A stretch of DNA of 64,000 nt from Streptomyces sp. NBC_01116 (GCF_041435495.1 NZ_CP108644.1:4635501-4699500); one strand, 5' to 3'; positions 17,597 to 26,330 are shown, numbered from the stretch's first letter. Translations and numbers: made by a program. The notes: a model not told the origin generated them from the sequence alone.

Positions 17597-18417
17597 CGCA
17601 CACCGTCCCGGGTGAGTTCGCGGCGGACCTGTTCGGCGAGGTGGCAGGCCATGTGCCGCCGCCACTCGGGCAGTCCGTGGATGTCGTCGAACCAGTCGCG
17701 CTCCGTCACCGCCGAGCCGATCGCGCGGCGCAGCCCGGCCCGGTCGGGCGGCAGGGCGAACCAGAGGCGGAAGGGCCGGACGGTCGCGGCCGTGATGGTC
17801 ACGGCCAGCGAACCGTCCAGCGGATCCAGCGACCCGATGACGAGGGCGCCGGAGCGCCCGAGGCCGTAGAGCGACGCCTGCCGGAACGCGGTGCGGCCCC
17901 CCAGCGAACGGGCGGGGAGCGTCACCGACCGCAGCAGCTCGCCCTCGGCGAGGTCCTTGCGGCCGGCTCCGGTGACGAAGTCCGCCGCCTTCACCCGCCG
18001 CAGGGTGCCGTCCTGCGCCCGCAGCAGACACACGCCGTCGAGTGCCGCGGTGAGGGAGATCATCGGCCCCGCGGGCAGGGCGTTGCAGAGGTTCCCCCCG
18101 ACGGTCGCCATGTTCCAGATCTTGAAGGAGGCGAGGAAGGCCCGGCAGCACTGCTCGACCAGCGGTGCCGCGACGGCGTCGAGCGTCCGCCCGAACCGGG
18201 ACAGCTGGGCGATCGTGCACGTGGCCGCGATCTCCACCGATCCGTCGGGCAGCCTCCGGACCGGCGCCCAGCCCATCCGGCTGAGGTCGACCAGCCGCCG
18301 CACCTGCGGCTGGGGTTCGGAGAAGAGATACGTTCCGCCGCCGAGCCAGGCGTCGCCGGGACGCCAGGGCTCGTGACGGCGTGCGTCGCGTACGTCGAGA
18401 ACCGTGTTCAGATCCAT
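17593..18417 (-). CDS. Xanthine dehydrogenase family FAD-binding subunit
   Basis: The FAD-binding, CoxM-type subunit of the molybdenum hydroxylase, 274 residues (family about 270-300). The N-terminal FAD loop is WLGGGTYLFSE near residues 25-35, and the second flavin motif is MATVGGNLCNALPAGP near 110-125. The C-terminal domain is CO-dehydrogenase-flavoprotein-like. It transfers electrons from the 2Fe-2S clusters of its partner to NAD or another acceptor. It is the first gene of a two-gene operon (FAD, then fused 2Fe-2S/Mo) with a 4-base overlap, and is divergent from pucR across 231 bp. Confidence 0.92.
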   Translation of the reverse strand: MDLNTVLDVRDARRHEPWRPGDAWLGGGTYLFSEPQPQVRRLVDLSRMGWAPVRRLPDGSVEIAATCTIAQLSRFGRTLDAVAAPLVEQCCRAFLASFKIWNMATVGGNLCNALPAGPMISLTAALDGVCLLRAQDGTLRRVKAADFVTGAGRKDLAEGELLRSVTLPARSLGGRTAFRQASLYGLGRSGALVIGSLDPLDGSLAVTITAATVRPFRLWFALPPDRAGLRRAIGSAVTERDWFDDIHGLPEWRRHMACHLAEQVRRELTRDGVR

Positions 18418-18525
18418 GTCTCCACCGCCGTCGCCCGTTGCCTGACCGCCTCAGTGAAGCCGCGCCCGAGGCCGAAAACGACTGGTGCGCCACACGGAAA
18501 ACCTCCAGCGGGAGGCGCCTCGTCC

Positions 18526-18539
18526 TGGTGGATCAACCA
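18526..18539. promoter_or_regulatory. Palindromic operator candidate between xdh operon and pucR
   Basis: TGGTGGATCAACCA is a 14-bp palindrome with one mismatched pair, centred on GATC. It lies midway between the start of the FAD gene (18417) and the PucR gene (18649). It is a candidate PucR or other regulator site; no family consensus is known to me. Confidence 0.35.
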
Positions 18540-18648
18540 AGAGGCGTTCTGTTTCTCCTCCCTTGCATTTACGATGTCGAAGCCCGCCTTCACCTGAGGA
18601 ATGTGAGAAGCCGGAGCCCGTCTCCGATGACTGTGCGAGGAGTCAGCA

Positions 18649-20175
18649 ATGCGCGTCGGAGACCTCCTCCGGACCGAGGGGCTCGACCTGACCCTCCTCT
18701 GGGGTGGCGAGAACCTGCTCGGCCGGGCGATCGGCGGAGTGACCGCAACCGACCTGGAGGACCCCGCCCGGTTCCTCCAGCCCGGAGAGATCGTGCTCAG
18801 CGGCCTGGTGTGGTGGAACGAGGCGGACGGCCGGACCAGGACCGAGCGCTTCGTCTCCGCACTGTCCCGGGCCGGAGCCACGGCACTCCTCGCCGGCGAG
18901 GAGACCCACGGCACCGTCCCGGCCGACATCGTCGACTCCTGCCGCGAACACGGCATCGCGCTCCTGGCCGTACCCGCGCGCACCAACTTCCGGGTCATCA
19001 CCGAAGTCGTGTACCGGCACCGGTGGGGCGACCTCAGCCGCCGCCCCGCCGACCACTTCGCCCTGCCCGAGCACGTACGCGGCGACCTCGGCCGTCTCGT
19101 CGACCACGGCGCCGACGCGGACGAACTGCTCGGGCGGGCGCTGGCCCCGTTCGACACGCCCCCGGCCTACGTGCTCACGAGCACCGGGCGCACGATCGCC
19201 CGCACCGCGTCGGCCCCCGGGCTGCCGGCGGCGCGGGCGGTGGCGGGCCTGCGCAGCCCCACCGGTGCGACGCTGCGCGTCCAGGCCGGGACGACGCCGT
19301 ACGACGTCTGGTACCTCCACGTGCCACAGGCCGGCGCGGCGCCTCCCCGGGCGCTGCACGAGATAGCGGAGATCATCGCCCAGTACCGCCACCGCGGCCA
19401 CGACCTCGGGCGCGCGGCCCGCCGCCGGACCGACCCGGACCTGATCGCGCTCCTCGGCCAGGGCGACACCGACGCCTCGGCCCTCGCGAACGCCCTGGCG
19501 TCCTGCGGCCCGCTCGCCGAGGGCCCCTGGCGGGTCGTGGTCACGACCACCGGCGGGCGCCACTCGGACGGCGGCGCGGAGGCGGCGCTCACGGAGGCCC
19601 TCCAGCACGACCCCGCCACGTACTTCGCCGCGGGCACGGCCCCGGACACGGAGGCGGAAGCCGTAGCCGTCGTACGAACCGCCGGCGAAGCCCCCTTCTC
19701 CCTGGACGAGCCCTGGCCCCTGCTGCACGACTGCCGCCCCGGCACTCCGCTGTACGCCGGCGTCAGCGCCCTCACCACGGAACCCGCCGGACTCCACGCG
19801 GCCCTCGCCCAAGCCCGCTACGCCCTCGCGGCGGCACGCCACACGTCCCCGGCGGCCGGTCGCGTGACCGCGGTCGAGGAACTCGCCACCCTGGAGTCAC
19901 TCCTGGCCGGCATCCCCGCCGACGTACGCACGATCTTCAGCGCCAGGACACTCGGCCCCCTCGCCGACAGCGACACGGCCTCGCACCACACGCTGCTGGA
20001 GACCCTGGAGGTCTTCCTCGCCCACAACTGCTCCTGGGCCCGCACGGCGGAGGCGCTCCACTTGCACGTGAACACGGTCCACTACCGCATCGACCGCGTT
20101 CAGGTGCTCACCGGACGGGACCTCTCCCGGCTCGACCACAAGCTCGACCTGCGCGCCGCGCTGCTGTGCCGCTGA
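18649..20175 (+). CDS. PucR-family transcriptional regulator
   Basis: This 508-residue protein is probably the regulator of the divergent xanthine dehydrogenase operon. The N-terminal PucR domain spans about residues 5-125 (VGDLLRTEGLDLTLLWGGEN, then FLQPGEIVLSGLVWW). A middle GGDEF-like/CdaR region follows. The C-terminal HTH_30 domain spans about 440-500, with HNCSWARTAEALHLHVNTVH and YRIDRVQVLTGRDL. ATG 18649 has GGAG 9-12 bases upstream. The family senses purine-degradation intermediates in other bacteria; here this is inferred from context. Confidence 0.9.
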   Translation: MRVGDLLRTEGLDLTLLWGGENLLGRAIGGVTATDLEDPARFLQPGEIVLSGLVWWNEADGRTRTERFVSALSRAGATALLAGEETHGTVPADIVDSCREHGIALLAVPARTNFRVITEVVYRHRWGDLSRRPADHFALPEHVRGDLGRLVDHGADADELLGRALAPFDTPPAYVLTSTGRTIARTASAPGLPAARAVAGLRSPTGATLRVQAGTTPYDVWYLHVPQAGAAPPRALHEIAEIIAQYRHRGHDLGRAARRRTDPDLIALLGQGDTDASALANALASCGPLAEGPWRVVVTTTGGRHSDGGAEAALTEALQHDPATYFAAGTAPDTEAEAVAVVRTAGEAPFSLDEPWPLLHDCRPGTPLYAGVSALTTEPAGLHAALAQARYALAAARHTSPAAGRVTAVEELATLESLLAGIPADVRTIFSARTLGPLADSDTASHHTLLETLEVFLAHNCSWARTAEALHLHVNTVHYRIDRVQVLTGRDLSRLDHKLDLRAALLCR

Positions 20176-20248
20176 GCCGCCCGCCACCCAGGACCGGTCC
20201 CGCCGCCCGGCGGCCGAAGGCACGGCCGGCGGCACGGCCGGCGCCGCT

Positions 20249-20647
20249 TCACGGGGTGTCGATGTGCACGTTGGTCGACTTCACCCGGGCGATGACGGTG
20301 ACACCGACCTCGATGCCGAGCTCCTCCACCGACTCCCGCGTCACCAGCGAGACGATCCGGTGCGGTCCCGACTGGACCTCGACCTGCGCGGCGATGTCGT
20401 CGAGCGTCACCCCGGTCACGATCCCGCGGAACGCGTTCCGCACGGAAGTGGCCACGGGGCTCTCCGGCACCGGCTGCGCCCCCTGCGCCCGCTCCTTCGC
20501 GAACGCGGCCAGCCCCACCCCGTCGATCGCACGGTTGCCCGGCCCTTCCCGGTCCATGGCCAGCCGCCCGGAGTCGGCCCACCTCCGGACGGTCTCCGAA
20601 CTCACGCCCAGCAGCTTCGCTGCCTGCCCAATGCTGTACGACGGCAC
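20249..20647 (-). CDS. HTH plus TOBE (molybdate-binding) domain protein
   Basis: This 132-residue protein has an excisionase/MerR-type helix-turn-helix at residues 1-50 (YSIGQAAKLLGVSSETVRRWAD). It is joined to a TOBE/Mop domain at about 65-130 (ATSVRNAFRGIVTGVTLDDI ... IARVKSTNVH). TOBE domains bind molybdate or tungstate oxyanions. Beside a molybdenum enzyme operon it is probably a molybdate-responsive regulator or storage protein. The GTG start has no strong ribosome site. It is convergent with pucR (73 bp apart) and divergent from the DUF89 gene. Confidence 0.88.
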   Translation of the reverse strand: MPSYSIGQAAKLLGVSSETVRRWADSGRLAMDREGPGNRAIDGVGLAAFAKERAQGAQPVPESPVATSVRNAFRGIVTGVTLDDIAAQVEVQSGPHRIVSLVTRESVEELGIEVGVTVIARVKSTNVHIDTP

Positions 20648-20780
20648 AGGGCGAACTCTAGGTCAGACACCGGACCGCGAAAGGCGGCTCCCGGACGACG
20701 ACCGGGAGAGCATGATGCGGCCGACGTCGTCGGCCCGGGGGTCACGGACACACGATCGCGAAACGAAGGGCTTGGACACC

Positions 20781-22010
20781 ATGACGGAGAAGACCTCCCG
20801 CGCCTCGGGCGAAGAGGCGGCCGGCACCTCCACGTCGGCCGCGGCGTCGAAGGCTCCGGTGATCCTCGGCAACGAGCCCGGTTCGTTCGCCCGGGGTGTG
20901 CTGGCCCATCGCCACCCCGCACTCGTCCAGCAGGTACGGGACGCCTTCCCGTACGGCCGGAGCCGGCACGAGGCGCTCGACGCCCTGCTGGACGAGATCA
21001 CCAACGGTGTCGTCGAACCGCTCGCCCCCGCGGAACACGACCACGAACGCTGGGCGGTCCTGGGGCAGGAGCACTTCGGCCGTTCCTGGTACGACGCTCC
21101 GTTCCTGTGGGCGGAGAGCTACTTCTACCGCAGGCTCCTCGGCGCGGTCGGGTACTTCGGCCCCGGACCGTGGCAGGGAGTCGATCCGTTCGCGCCGTTC
21201 AAGAAGGCCGAGCTGCGGGGCGACGCGGTGGAGGAGGAGCTGCGAGCCCTGGACGCGCTCGCGAACGTGACGGCCGAGGAGCGGGCCACGGCCCTGCTCC
21301 ACGCCTCGCTCTGGGGCAACCGCGCGGACCTCGGCTTCCGCGTCGCGGCGGGGGAGCCGGAGGCCAAAGATGCCGCCACCCCCGCCTTGGTCGCCGACGA
21401 CAGCGTCCTGCTGTGGCAGCTCCTGCCGGTCGGAGCCGGCTCCACGGTCGCCGTGGTGGCGGACAACGCGGGCCGGGAGCTGATCCCCGACCTGATCCTC
21501 ATCGACCACCTCCTCGAACAGCGGCACGCCGACCGGGTCGTGCTTCACGTCAAGCCCTACCCCTACTACGTCTCCGACGCGACGACGGCGGACGTCGTCG
21601 ACTGCCTCCGTCGCCTCGTCGAGGCGACGGGCGAGGCCGGCCGGATCGGCGGCCGGCTGTGGAAGGCCATGACGGCAGGCAGCCTGGAGGCCCGCACCCA
21701 CCCGTTCTTCTGCGCTCCGCAGCCGTACGGGGAGATGCCCGAGGACCTGCGCGACGAGTTCGCGAGCGCCGCGCTCACCCTCCTGAAGGGCGACCTCAAC
21801 TACCGCCGCCTCGTAGGTGACCAGTTGTGGGAGGCCACAGCGTCCTTCGCCGATCTCACCACGTACTTCCCGGGGCCCGTCGCGGCGCTCCGGACCCTGA
21901 AGTCGGACGTCATCGTCGGCCTGGAGGAGGAAACGCTTGGCGCACTGGAGCGATCGGGTGACGCCTGGCGTACCAGCGGCACTCACGCGCTGATCCAGGT
22001 GCGTCGGTAG
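20781..22010 (+). CDS. DUF89/ARMT1-like damage-control phosphatase
   Basis: The 409-residue protein belongs to the DUF89 family, metal-dependent phosphatases that remove damaged sugar phosphates. Residues 1 to about 30 are a variable Ser/Ala/Thr-rich leader. Conserved motifs are VVADNAGRELIPDLILID (metal-binding Asp-Asn), VLHVKPYPYYVSDATTADV, KGDLNYR and TLKSD near the C-terminus, the signature Lys-Ser-Asp block. It is cytosolic. ATG 20781 lacks a strong ribosome site but begins the conserved reading. The natural substrate is unknown. Confidence 0.85.
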   Translation: MTEKTSRASGEEAAGTSTSAAASKAPVILGNEPGSFARGVLAHRHPALVQQVRDAFPYGRSRHEALDALLDEITNGVVEPLAPAEHDHERWAVLGQEHFGRSWYDAPFLWAESYFYRRLLGAVGYFGPGPWQGVDPFAPFKKAELRGDAVEEELRALDALANVTAEERATALLHASLWGNRADLGFRVAAGEPEAKDAATPALVADDSVLLWQLLPVGAGSTVAVVADNAGRELIPDLILIDHLLEQRHADRVVLHVKPYPYYVSDATTADVVDCLRRLVEATGEAGRIGGRLWKAMTAGSLEARTHPFFCAPQPYGEMPEDLRDEFASAALTLLKGDLNYRRLVGDQLWEATASFADLTTYFPGPVAALRTLKSDVIVGLEEETLGALERSGDAWRTSGTHALIQVRR

Positions 22011-22082
22011 GGCGGGCGGGCGGCACCACCGGTTGCTCGTCCTCCCGGACGTCGCCGGCCGAGCAGCTCGACGACGAGGGCG

Positions 22083-23510
22083 TCACAGCACCGCGGACCG
22101 GAGATCGTCCCGGTCGTCGAACAGCCGCCGGAGATCGTCCAGAGGCAGGCGCTTCTCCGGATCGGCGGCGTCCCCGTCGAACCGGACCCCTTCGTCGATC
22201 AGGACGTCCGCGGGTGTTTCCGTGCGCGTCCGATCGGGCCACTGGAAGCCTTTGCTGACGCGCCCCGCCGTATTGAGGACGCGCCAGGGATGGGGGCATT
22301 GGCCGCAGGTGGCCAGATGGGTACCGACCGGGACGGCATGACTGCCGATCACCGCGGCCACGTCTCCGTAGGTGGTCCACCGCCCGGCGGGCACGGTGCT
22401 CAGCAGGGTGTGCAGCCCGGTCCAGTCCTTGCGGGTGCCCTTGAGCTGCCTGGCCAGACCCGAGAGGTCGACCCCCGCCAGGGCGGACCACTCTTCGGCG
22501 TCGACACCATCGGGGACATGGGCGGTGTCGACCTCCCACCACGTTGTTCCCTGTATGCCGTCGGCGGTGCGACGCGTCACGCTCGTGAAGATGTGGTTGG
22601 CGAGCCCGGTCGGTGAATAGGACGCGCCATCGGCGTCCCAGACCAGCGGCTTGGCGGTGCTGTTGGTCCAGGTGGCGGTCGCTCGGCCGATGTCCTCCTC
22701 CACCCACGCGTGGATGGCGTTGCGGATGGATTCCGGTGCACCGTGGCGCGGCGTCAGCCGCAGCCTCGTTCCCTCCGGCAGCAGGCCCGCGCCGACGAGG
22801 ACGTGCACGGCGTTGCGCGAGCGTGAGCGTTCCTGCAGCTTCTTGACCGCCGCCTCGCCTTCGACCCGGGCCGGGGCGAGCGTGAACTCCTCCACCTCCG
22901 GTGTCGGGTAGACCTTGGTGAAGCCGGCGACGAGGTGCCCCTCCACCTTCCACAGGCCCACCTGGACGAGGTCGATGTCGAGGCTCATCTCCGACAGCCA
23001 GACCACGGAGTGGGTGACCTGCTTGGGGAAGTCGGCGGCGATGATCACTTGGCGGGGGCGCTGGAGCAGCTCAGGGCTCCATTCCCCGTCCACGTGATCG
23101 AGCAGGCGCCGCTTGCACGCGTCGAGGTCGAGGTCCTGCTTCCTGCGGGACAGGAAGTCGCGGTGTGCCTGGGCCAGGGTCCCGAGGTCGAACCGGGACA
23201 CCAGGGCGGCGTACGTGATCGCCTGGAGGTGCACGTCCCGGTCGGCCGTTCCGCGCTTCAGCTCGACCACGACGAGGCGCCCGGTCGCGTCGAGCCCCAG
23301 AACATCCAGCCGGTCGCGCGCCGGCACCCCGTCCGTATCGGCCCACCGGTCGTACTCCGCGGTGACCACGAGCACGGACTCCCCGAGCACCTGCGGATGG
23401 GCGATCACCCACTCCTGAAGGTGCTGCCGCTCAAGAAGACTCTCTGCGGCCAGCCCGGTGCGCGATATCGGTGTGGCCGTCTGGCCGGCGACGGTAAAGA
23501 GATGATCCAC
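22083..23510 (-). CDS. Three-domain fusion: NucS-like nuclease, RAMA-like domain, alkyltransferase-like domain
   Basis: This 475-residue protein has three parts. Residues about 20-140 form a PD-(D/E)XK nuclease like NucS/DUF91, with RLDVLGLD (catalytic Asp), VVVELKRG (ExK) and HLQAITYA (Gln). Residues about 230-330 resemble a RAMA domain (VLVGAGLLPEGTRLRL, a variable middle, then SPTGLANHIFTSV and WWEV), a fold tied to restriction enzymes and modified DNA. Residues about 350-440 resemble MGMT/alkyltransferase-like proteins (VPAGRWTTYGDVAAVIG), but the PCHR active site reads HPWRVLN, so no reactive Cys. GTG 23510 follows GGGGGG; the frame is open 30 codons further up. It may recognise and cut or flag modified or alkylated DNA. 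Confidence 0.78.
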   Translation of the reverse strand: MDHLFTVAGQTATPISRTGLAAESLLERQHLQEWVIAHPQVLGESVLVVTAEYDRWADTDGVPARDRLDVLGLDATGRLVVVELKRGTADRDVHLQAITYAALVSRFDLGTLAQAHRDFLSRRKQDLDLDACKRRLLDHVDGEWSPELLQRPRQVIIAADFPKQVTHSVVWLSEMSLDIDLVQVGLWKVEGHLVAGFTKVYPTPEVEEFTLAPARVEGEAAVKKLQERSRSRNAVHVLVGAGLLPEGTRLRLTPRHGAPESIRNAIHAWVEEDIGRATATWTNSTAKPLVWDADGASYSPTGLANHIFTSVTRRTADGIQGTTWWEVDTAHVPDGVDAEEWSALAGVDLSGLARQLKGTRKDWTGLHTLLSTVPAGRWTTYGDVAAVIGSHAVPVGTHLATCGQCPHPWRVLNTAGRVSKGFQWPDRTRTETPADVLIDEGVRFDGDAADPEKRLPLDDLRRLFDDRDDLRSAVL

Positions 23511-23688
23511 GGTGCCCCCCCGGGTACGTGCCCGGCCACGGCGTGCCGGACCTCCGGAGCCTACGTGGGTGAGCTCGCCTCGCGAAGGCTCTTTCGCCAC
23601 ACCACGGACACGCCCTCTCGTCGCCTTGCGGGAGCCGGATCCTGAGAACGGCTCCCGAAGCGGCTCCCAAGACCCCCGGAAACCACTC

Positions 23689-23721
23689 AGGGGCCCGACC
23701 CGCTAAGCGGATCAGGCCCCT
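23689..23721 (-). terminator. Terminator downstream of tRNA-Pro
   Basis: AGGGGCC...GGCCCCT arms with an inner CCGCT/AGCGG stem form a hairpin about 20 bases past the 3' end of the tRNA on the minus strand. Confidence 0.7.
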
Positions 23722-23739
23722 GACCTGGTGTTTCAGCTG

Positions 23740-23813
23740 TCGGGGTGGCGGGATTTGAACCCACGACCTCTTCGTCCCGAACGAAGCGCGCTGCCAAGCT
23801 GCGCTACACCCCG
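23740..23813 (-). tRNA. tRNA-Pro, anticodon CGG
   Basis: A 74-base cloverleaf read on the minus strand. The acceptor stem is CGGGGTG/CACCCCG with discriminator A. The D-loop reads AGCGCAGCTTGGCAGCGC. The anticodon stem-loop is TTCGT-TCGGG-ACGAA, giving anticodon CGG. The T-arm reads GTGGG-TTCAAAT-CCCGC. The 3' CCA is not encoded. No integrated element is seen at its 3' end here. Confidence 0.95.
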
Positions 23814-23841
23814 ATGCCCACCGGTCTCCCGGCGACATCGA

Positions 23842-24612
23842 TTACTTTAGCCCACCGGCGGCCGGAGGCGAAATCCGGTTTCGTCCGTGCGGGAACCACC
23901 CCGTCACGTTCGGCCGGAGGTGGTCCACGGCGGTGATCAGGGCGCCCAGCGCCGCGAAGAGGAGGCCGAGGGCGAGGGCCTGGGTCAGGGCGCCGGCGTA
24001 GCCGTACGCGTCGACGTCGAGGAACGGGTACGGGTAGCGGGCCGGGGCGCCGGGGGAGAGCAGGGCGCCGCGGACCAGGACGATGCCCAGGTAGGCCGCC
24101 GGGGCGGACAGCCAGAGCGGGATGTGGGCCAGGCGCAGGCGCCGGGGTGCGGTCAGCAGGAGCCAGTCCGCGGCGACGGCCAAGGGGGTCACCGTGTGGA
24201 GCAGGAGGCTCACGGTGGTGGACCAGCCGGTCGCCGTGTCCGGGCCGGTCCGGAGGGTGCTCCCCGGGGAGCCGCCGAAGTTCACCAGCACCAGGTGGTA
24301 CATCAGCCCGGTCACGGCGGCGAGCAGGAGTACCCCGCCCCACAGCCGCGGCGACAGCGGTGGACCGCCCCGCCAGGAACGTACGGCCGACCACGCGAAA
24401 GCCCCCGCGACCAGGACGTTCGCCAGGACCGTGAAGTGGATGAGCGTGGGTGGCGCGTAGCCGGTGGTCAGCGCGATGACCGGGCCCGCGGCCGCCGCCC
24501 CGCACGCGGTCGTGCGCACGGTCGCGGCCCAGGGGCGGCGGGGCCCGGCGGGGTCCGGGAGCACCTCTGCCGCCCGGGGGCCGGGGAGCAAGGTGGTCCG
24601 GGGCGCGGTCAT
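23842..24612 (-). CDS. Pr6Pr-family integral membrane protein
   Basis: This 256-residue protein has about six transmembrane helices, recognisable as the Pr6Pr (FAR-17a/AIG1-like) family by HFTVLANVLVAGAFAW near residue 60, LMYHLVLVNFGG near 110, LLLHTVTPLAVAADWLLL near 140 and YPYPFLDVDAYGYAG near 200. Family members include androgen-dependent TFPI regulating protein-type hydrolases and uncharacterised bacterial proteins; the conserved His in the LLHTVTP helix is present. Function here is unknown. It is a single gene next to tRNA-Pro. Confidence 0.82.
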   Translation of the reverse strand: MTAPRTTLLPGPRAAEVLPDPAGPRRPWAATVRTTACGAAAAGPVIALTTGYAPPTLIHFTVLANVLVAGAFAWSAVRSWRGGPPLSPRLWGGVLLLAAVTGLMYHLVLVNFGGSPGSTLRTGPDTATGWSTTVSLLLHTVTPLAVAADWLLLTAPRRLRLAHIPLWLSAPAAYLGIVLVRGALLSPGAPARYPYPFLDVDAYGYAGALTQALALGLLFAALGALITAVDHLRPNVTGWFPHGRNRISPPAAGGLK

Positions 24613-24675
24613 GATTCGTACCGTAAGCGGGTGGGAAGACCCCCGCGATTCGCCAGGCGGCCGGCGAGCTGCGGG

Positions 24676-24738
24676 CCGCCTGCCCCCGCCCCGCGTGCGC
24701 AGGTCCGCCTGCCCCCGCCCCGCCTGCCCCCGCCCCGC
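24676..24738. repeat. Short G/C repeat between Pr6Pr and phosphoesterase genes
   Basis: Three copies (the last two overlapping) of a 19-bp unit CCGCCTGCCCCCGCCCCGC lie at 24676-24694, 24705-24723 and 24720-24738, ending 13 bases before the phosphoesterase stop. Simple sequence expansion is the most likely origin. Confidence 0.65.
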
Positions 24739-24750
24739 TGGGGCCCCGGC

Positions 24751-25689
24751 TCAGGCCTTCGGCGTCAGTGTCAGCAGGGTGACCTCGGGCGGGCAGGCGA
24801 AGCGGACCGGGGTGTAGCGGTTGGTGCCGCAGCCGGCGGAGACGTGGAGGTAGGCGCGCTTGTCGCCGACCGTGTGGCTGGACAGGCCCTTGACCCGGTC
24901 GGTGTCCAGGTCGCAGTTGGTGACCAGCGCCCCGTAGAACGGGATGCACAGCTGACCGCCATGCGTGTGGCCCGCCAGGATCAAGGGGTAGCCGTCGGCC
25001 GTGAAGGCGTCCAGGGAGCGGAGGTACGGGGCGTGGACCACGCCGATGGAGAGGTCGGCACCGGTCTCCGGGCCGCCCTGGACCTCGGCGTAACGGTCCC
25101 GCTTGATGTGCGGGTCGTCCAGACCGGTGAACGCCAGCTCCATGCCGTCGAGCTTGAGCCGGCCCCGGGTGTTCGACAGGTTCAGCCAGCCCGCCTCGTC
25201 GAAGGCGTCGCGCATCGGCTCCCACGGGTTGTGGACGACGCCGACCGCGGGGGCGTTGCCGTTGAGGCCGTGCTTGCCCCGGGCCTTCTCCAGGAGGTAG
25301 CGGGCCGGGTTGCGGAGCTTGGGGCCGTAGTAGTCGTTGGAGCCGAAGACGTACACCCCCGGGAACTCCATCAGCGGGCCGAGCGCGTCGAGCAGCTCGG
25401 GCACGGCCTCCGGGTCGGAGAGGTTGTCACCGGTGTTCACGACGAAGTCGGGGCGCAGTCCGGCGAGCGACTGGAGCCAGGCGCGCTTCTTGCCCTGGCC
25501 GCTCACCATGTGGATGTCGGAGACCTGGAGCACGCGCAACGGGCGTGCCCCGTGCGGGAGTACGGGGACGGTGACCCGCCGCAGGCGGAAGGAGCGGGCC
25601 TCGAACCCGGCGGCGTAGGCGAGCCCGGCGACGCCGAGCGCCGCGCCGACTGCCGTGACTTTCAGAGGTACTCCATAGCGTGCGCGCAT
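24751..25689 (-). CDS. Membrane-anchored metallophosphoesterase
   Basis: The 312-residue calcineurin-like phosphoesterase has an N-terminal membrane anchor or signal (about residues 8-28, GVPLKVTAVGAALGVAGLAY). Metal-binding motifs are SDIHMVSG, NTGDNLSD, the variant GSNDYYG in place of GNH, VVHAP and GHTHGGQLC. The length and layout match the YkuE-like phosphoesterases that act at the cell surface. It starts at 25689 and is divergent from the YqeY gene (98-bp gap). The substrate is unknown. Confidence 0.9.
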   Translation of the reverse strand: MRARYGVPLKVTAVGAALGVAGLAYAAGFEARSFRLRRVTVPVLPHGARPLRVLQVSDIHMVSGQGKKRAWLQSLAGLRPDFVVNTGDNLSDPEAVPELLDALGPLMEFPGVYVFGSNDYYGPKLRNPARYLLEKARGKHGLNGNAPAVGVVHNPWEPMRDAFDEAGWLNLSNTRGRLKLDGMELAFTGLDDPHIKRDRYAEVQGGPETGADLSIGVVHAPYLRSLDAFTADGYPLILAGHTHGGQLCIPFYGALVTNCDLDTDRVKGLSSHTVGDKRAYLHVSAGCGTNRYTPVRFACPPEVTLLTLTPKA

Positions 25690-25787
25690 GCGCCCATCGT
25701 CGCAGAAGCGGAACCGTGAGCGGAAAACCGGTGGGCGGCCGGAAAACCGGAGGGCGGCTTCGGCCCCGTACCTGTCACAATCGCGGC

Positions 25788-26252
25788 ATGACCACGCTCA
25801 AGTCCAAGCTCAAGGAAGACCTCCACACGGCCATGAAGGCGCGTGACGAGCTGACCTCGTCCACGCTCCGGCTCACCCTCACCGCGATCACCAAGGAAGA
25901 GGTCAGCGGCAAGTCGGCGCGCGAGCTCTCCGACGACGAGGTGCAGAAGGTGATCGCCAAGGAGGCGAAGAAGCGCCGTGAGGCGGCCGAGGCCTTCGCC
26001 CAGGGCGGCCGCTCCGAGCAGGCCGAGCGGGAGAAGGCGGAGGGCGAGCTGCTCGACGGCTACCTGCCCAAGCAGCTCTCCGACGACGAGCTGAACGCGA
26101 TCGTGGCGTCCGCCGTCGAGGAGGCGAAGGCCGCCGGCGCCGAGGGGCCGCGTGCGATGGGCGCCGTCATGAAGATCGTCAACCCGAAGGTCGCCGGGCT
26201 CGCCGAGGGCGGCCGGGTCGCCGCCGCGGTGAAGAAGCTCCTCGCCGGCTGA
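25788..26252 (+). CDS. GatB/YqeY domain protein
   Basis: The 154-residue YqeY family protein is related to the tail domain of GatB, which contacts tRNA in the amidotransferase. The lysine-rich first helix (LKSKLKEDLHTAMKARD), the middle EVQKVIAKEAKKRREAAEAF and the C-terminal MGAVMKIVNPKVAG helix all match. ATG 25788 is the family start. The full length is typical. The role is unknown but probably linked to tRNA or ribosome handling. Confidence 0.92.
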   Translation: MTTLKSKLKEDLHTAMKARDELTSSTLRLTLTAITKEEVSGKSARELSDDEVQKVIAKEAKKRREAAEAFAQGGRSEQAEREKAEGELLDGYLPKQLSDDELNAIVASAVEEAKAAGAEGPRAMGAVMKIVNPKVAGLAEGGRVAAAVKKLLAG

Positions 26253-26256
26253 GGCA

Positions 26257-26311
26257 CGCGGAGCAGCCGCGGAGCAGCCGCGGAGCAGCCGCAGAGCAGC
26301 CGCGGAGCAAG
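26257..26311. repeat. Five 11-bp tandem units
   Basis: The unit CGCGGAGCAGC is repeated five times, with one changed base in unit four and two in unit five, directly after the YqeY stop codon. It is probably slippage-derived. Confidence 0.85.
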
Positions 26312-26330
26312 GAAGACGGAGAACGCGCGG

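Noticed and set aside
14084..17869. 1261-residue plus-strand ORF
   Set aside because: It lies exactly antisense to the xanthine dehydrogenase gene, is Gly/Arg/Val-rich with no domain, and is a GC-rich frame shadow.
14804..18493. A single 1229-residue fusion on the minus strand
   Set aside because: The upstream third is an out-of-frame reading of the FAD subunit gene. An ATGA overlap at 17593-17596 gives a natural start, and the FAD gene is intact in its own frame.
23740..23813. tRNA-Pro as the attachment site of an integrated element
   Set aside because: No integrase and no repeated tRNA 3' end are visible nearby.
23887..25719. 610-residue plus-strand ORF
   Set aside because: Antisense to Pr6Pr and the phosphoesterase; composition is typical of shadows.
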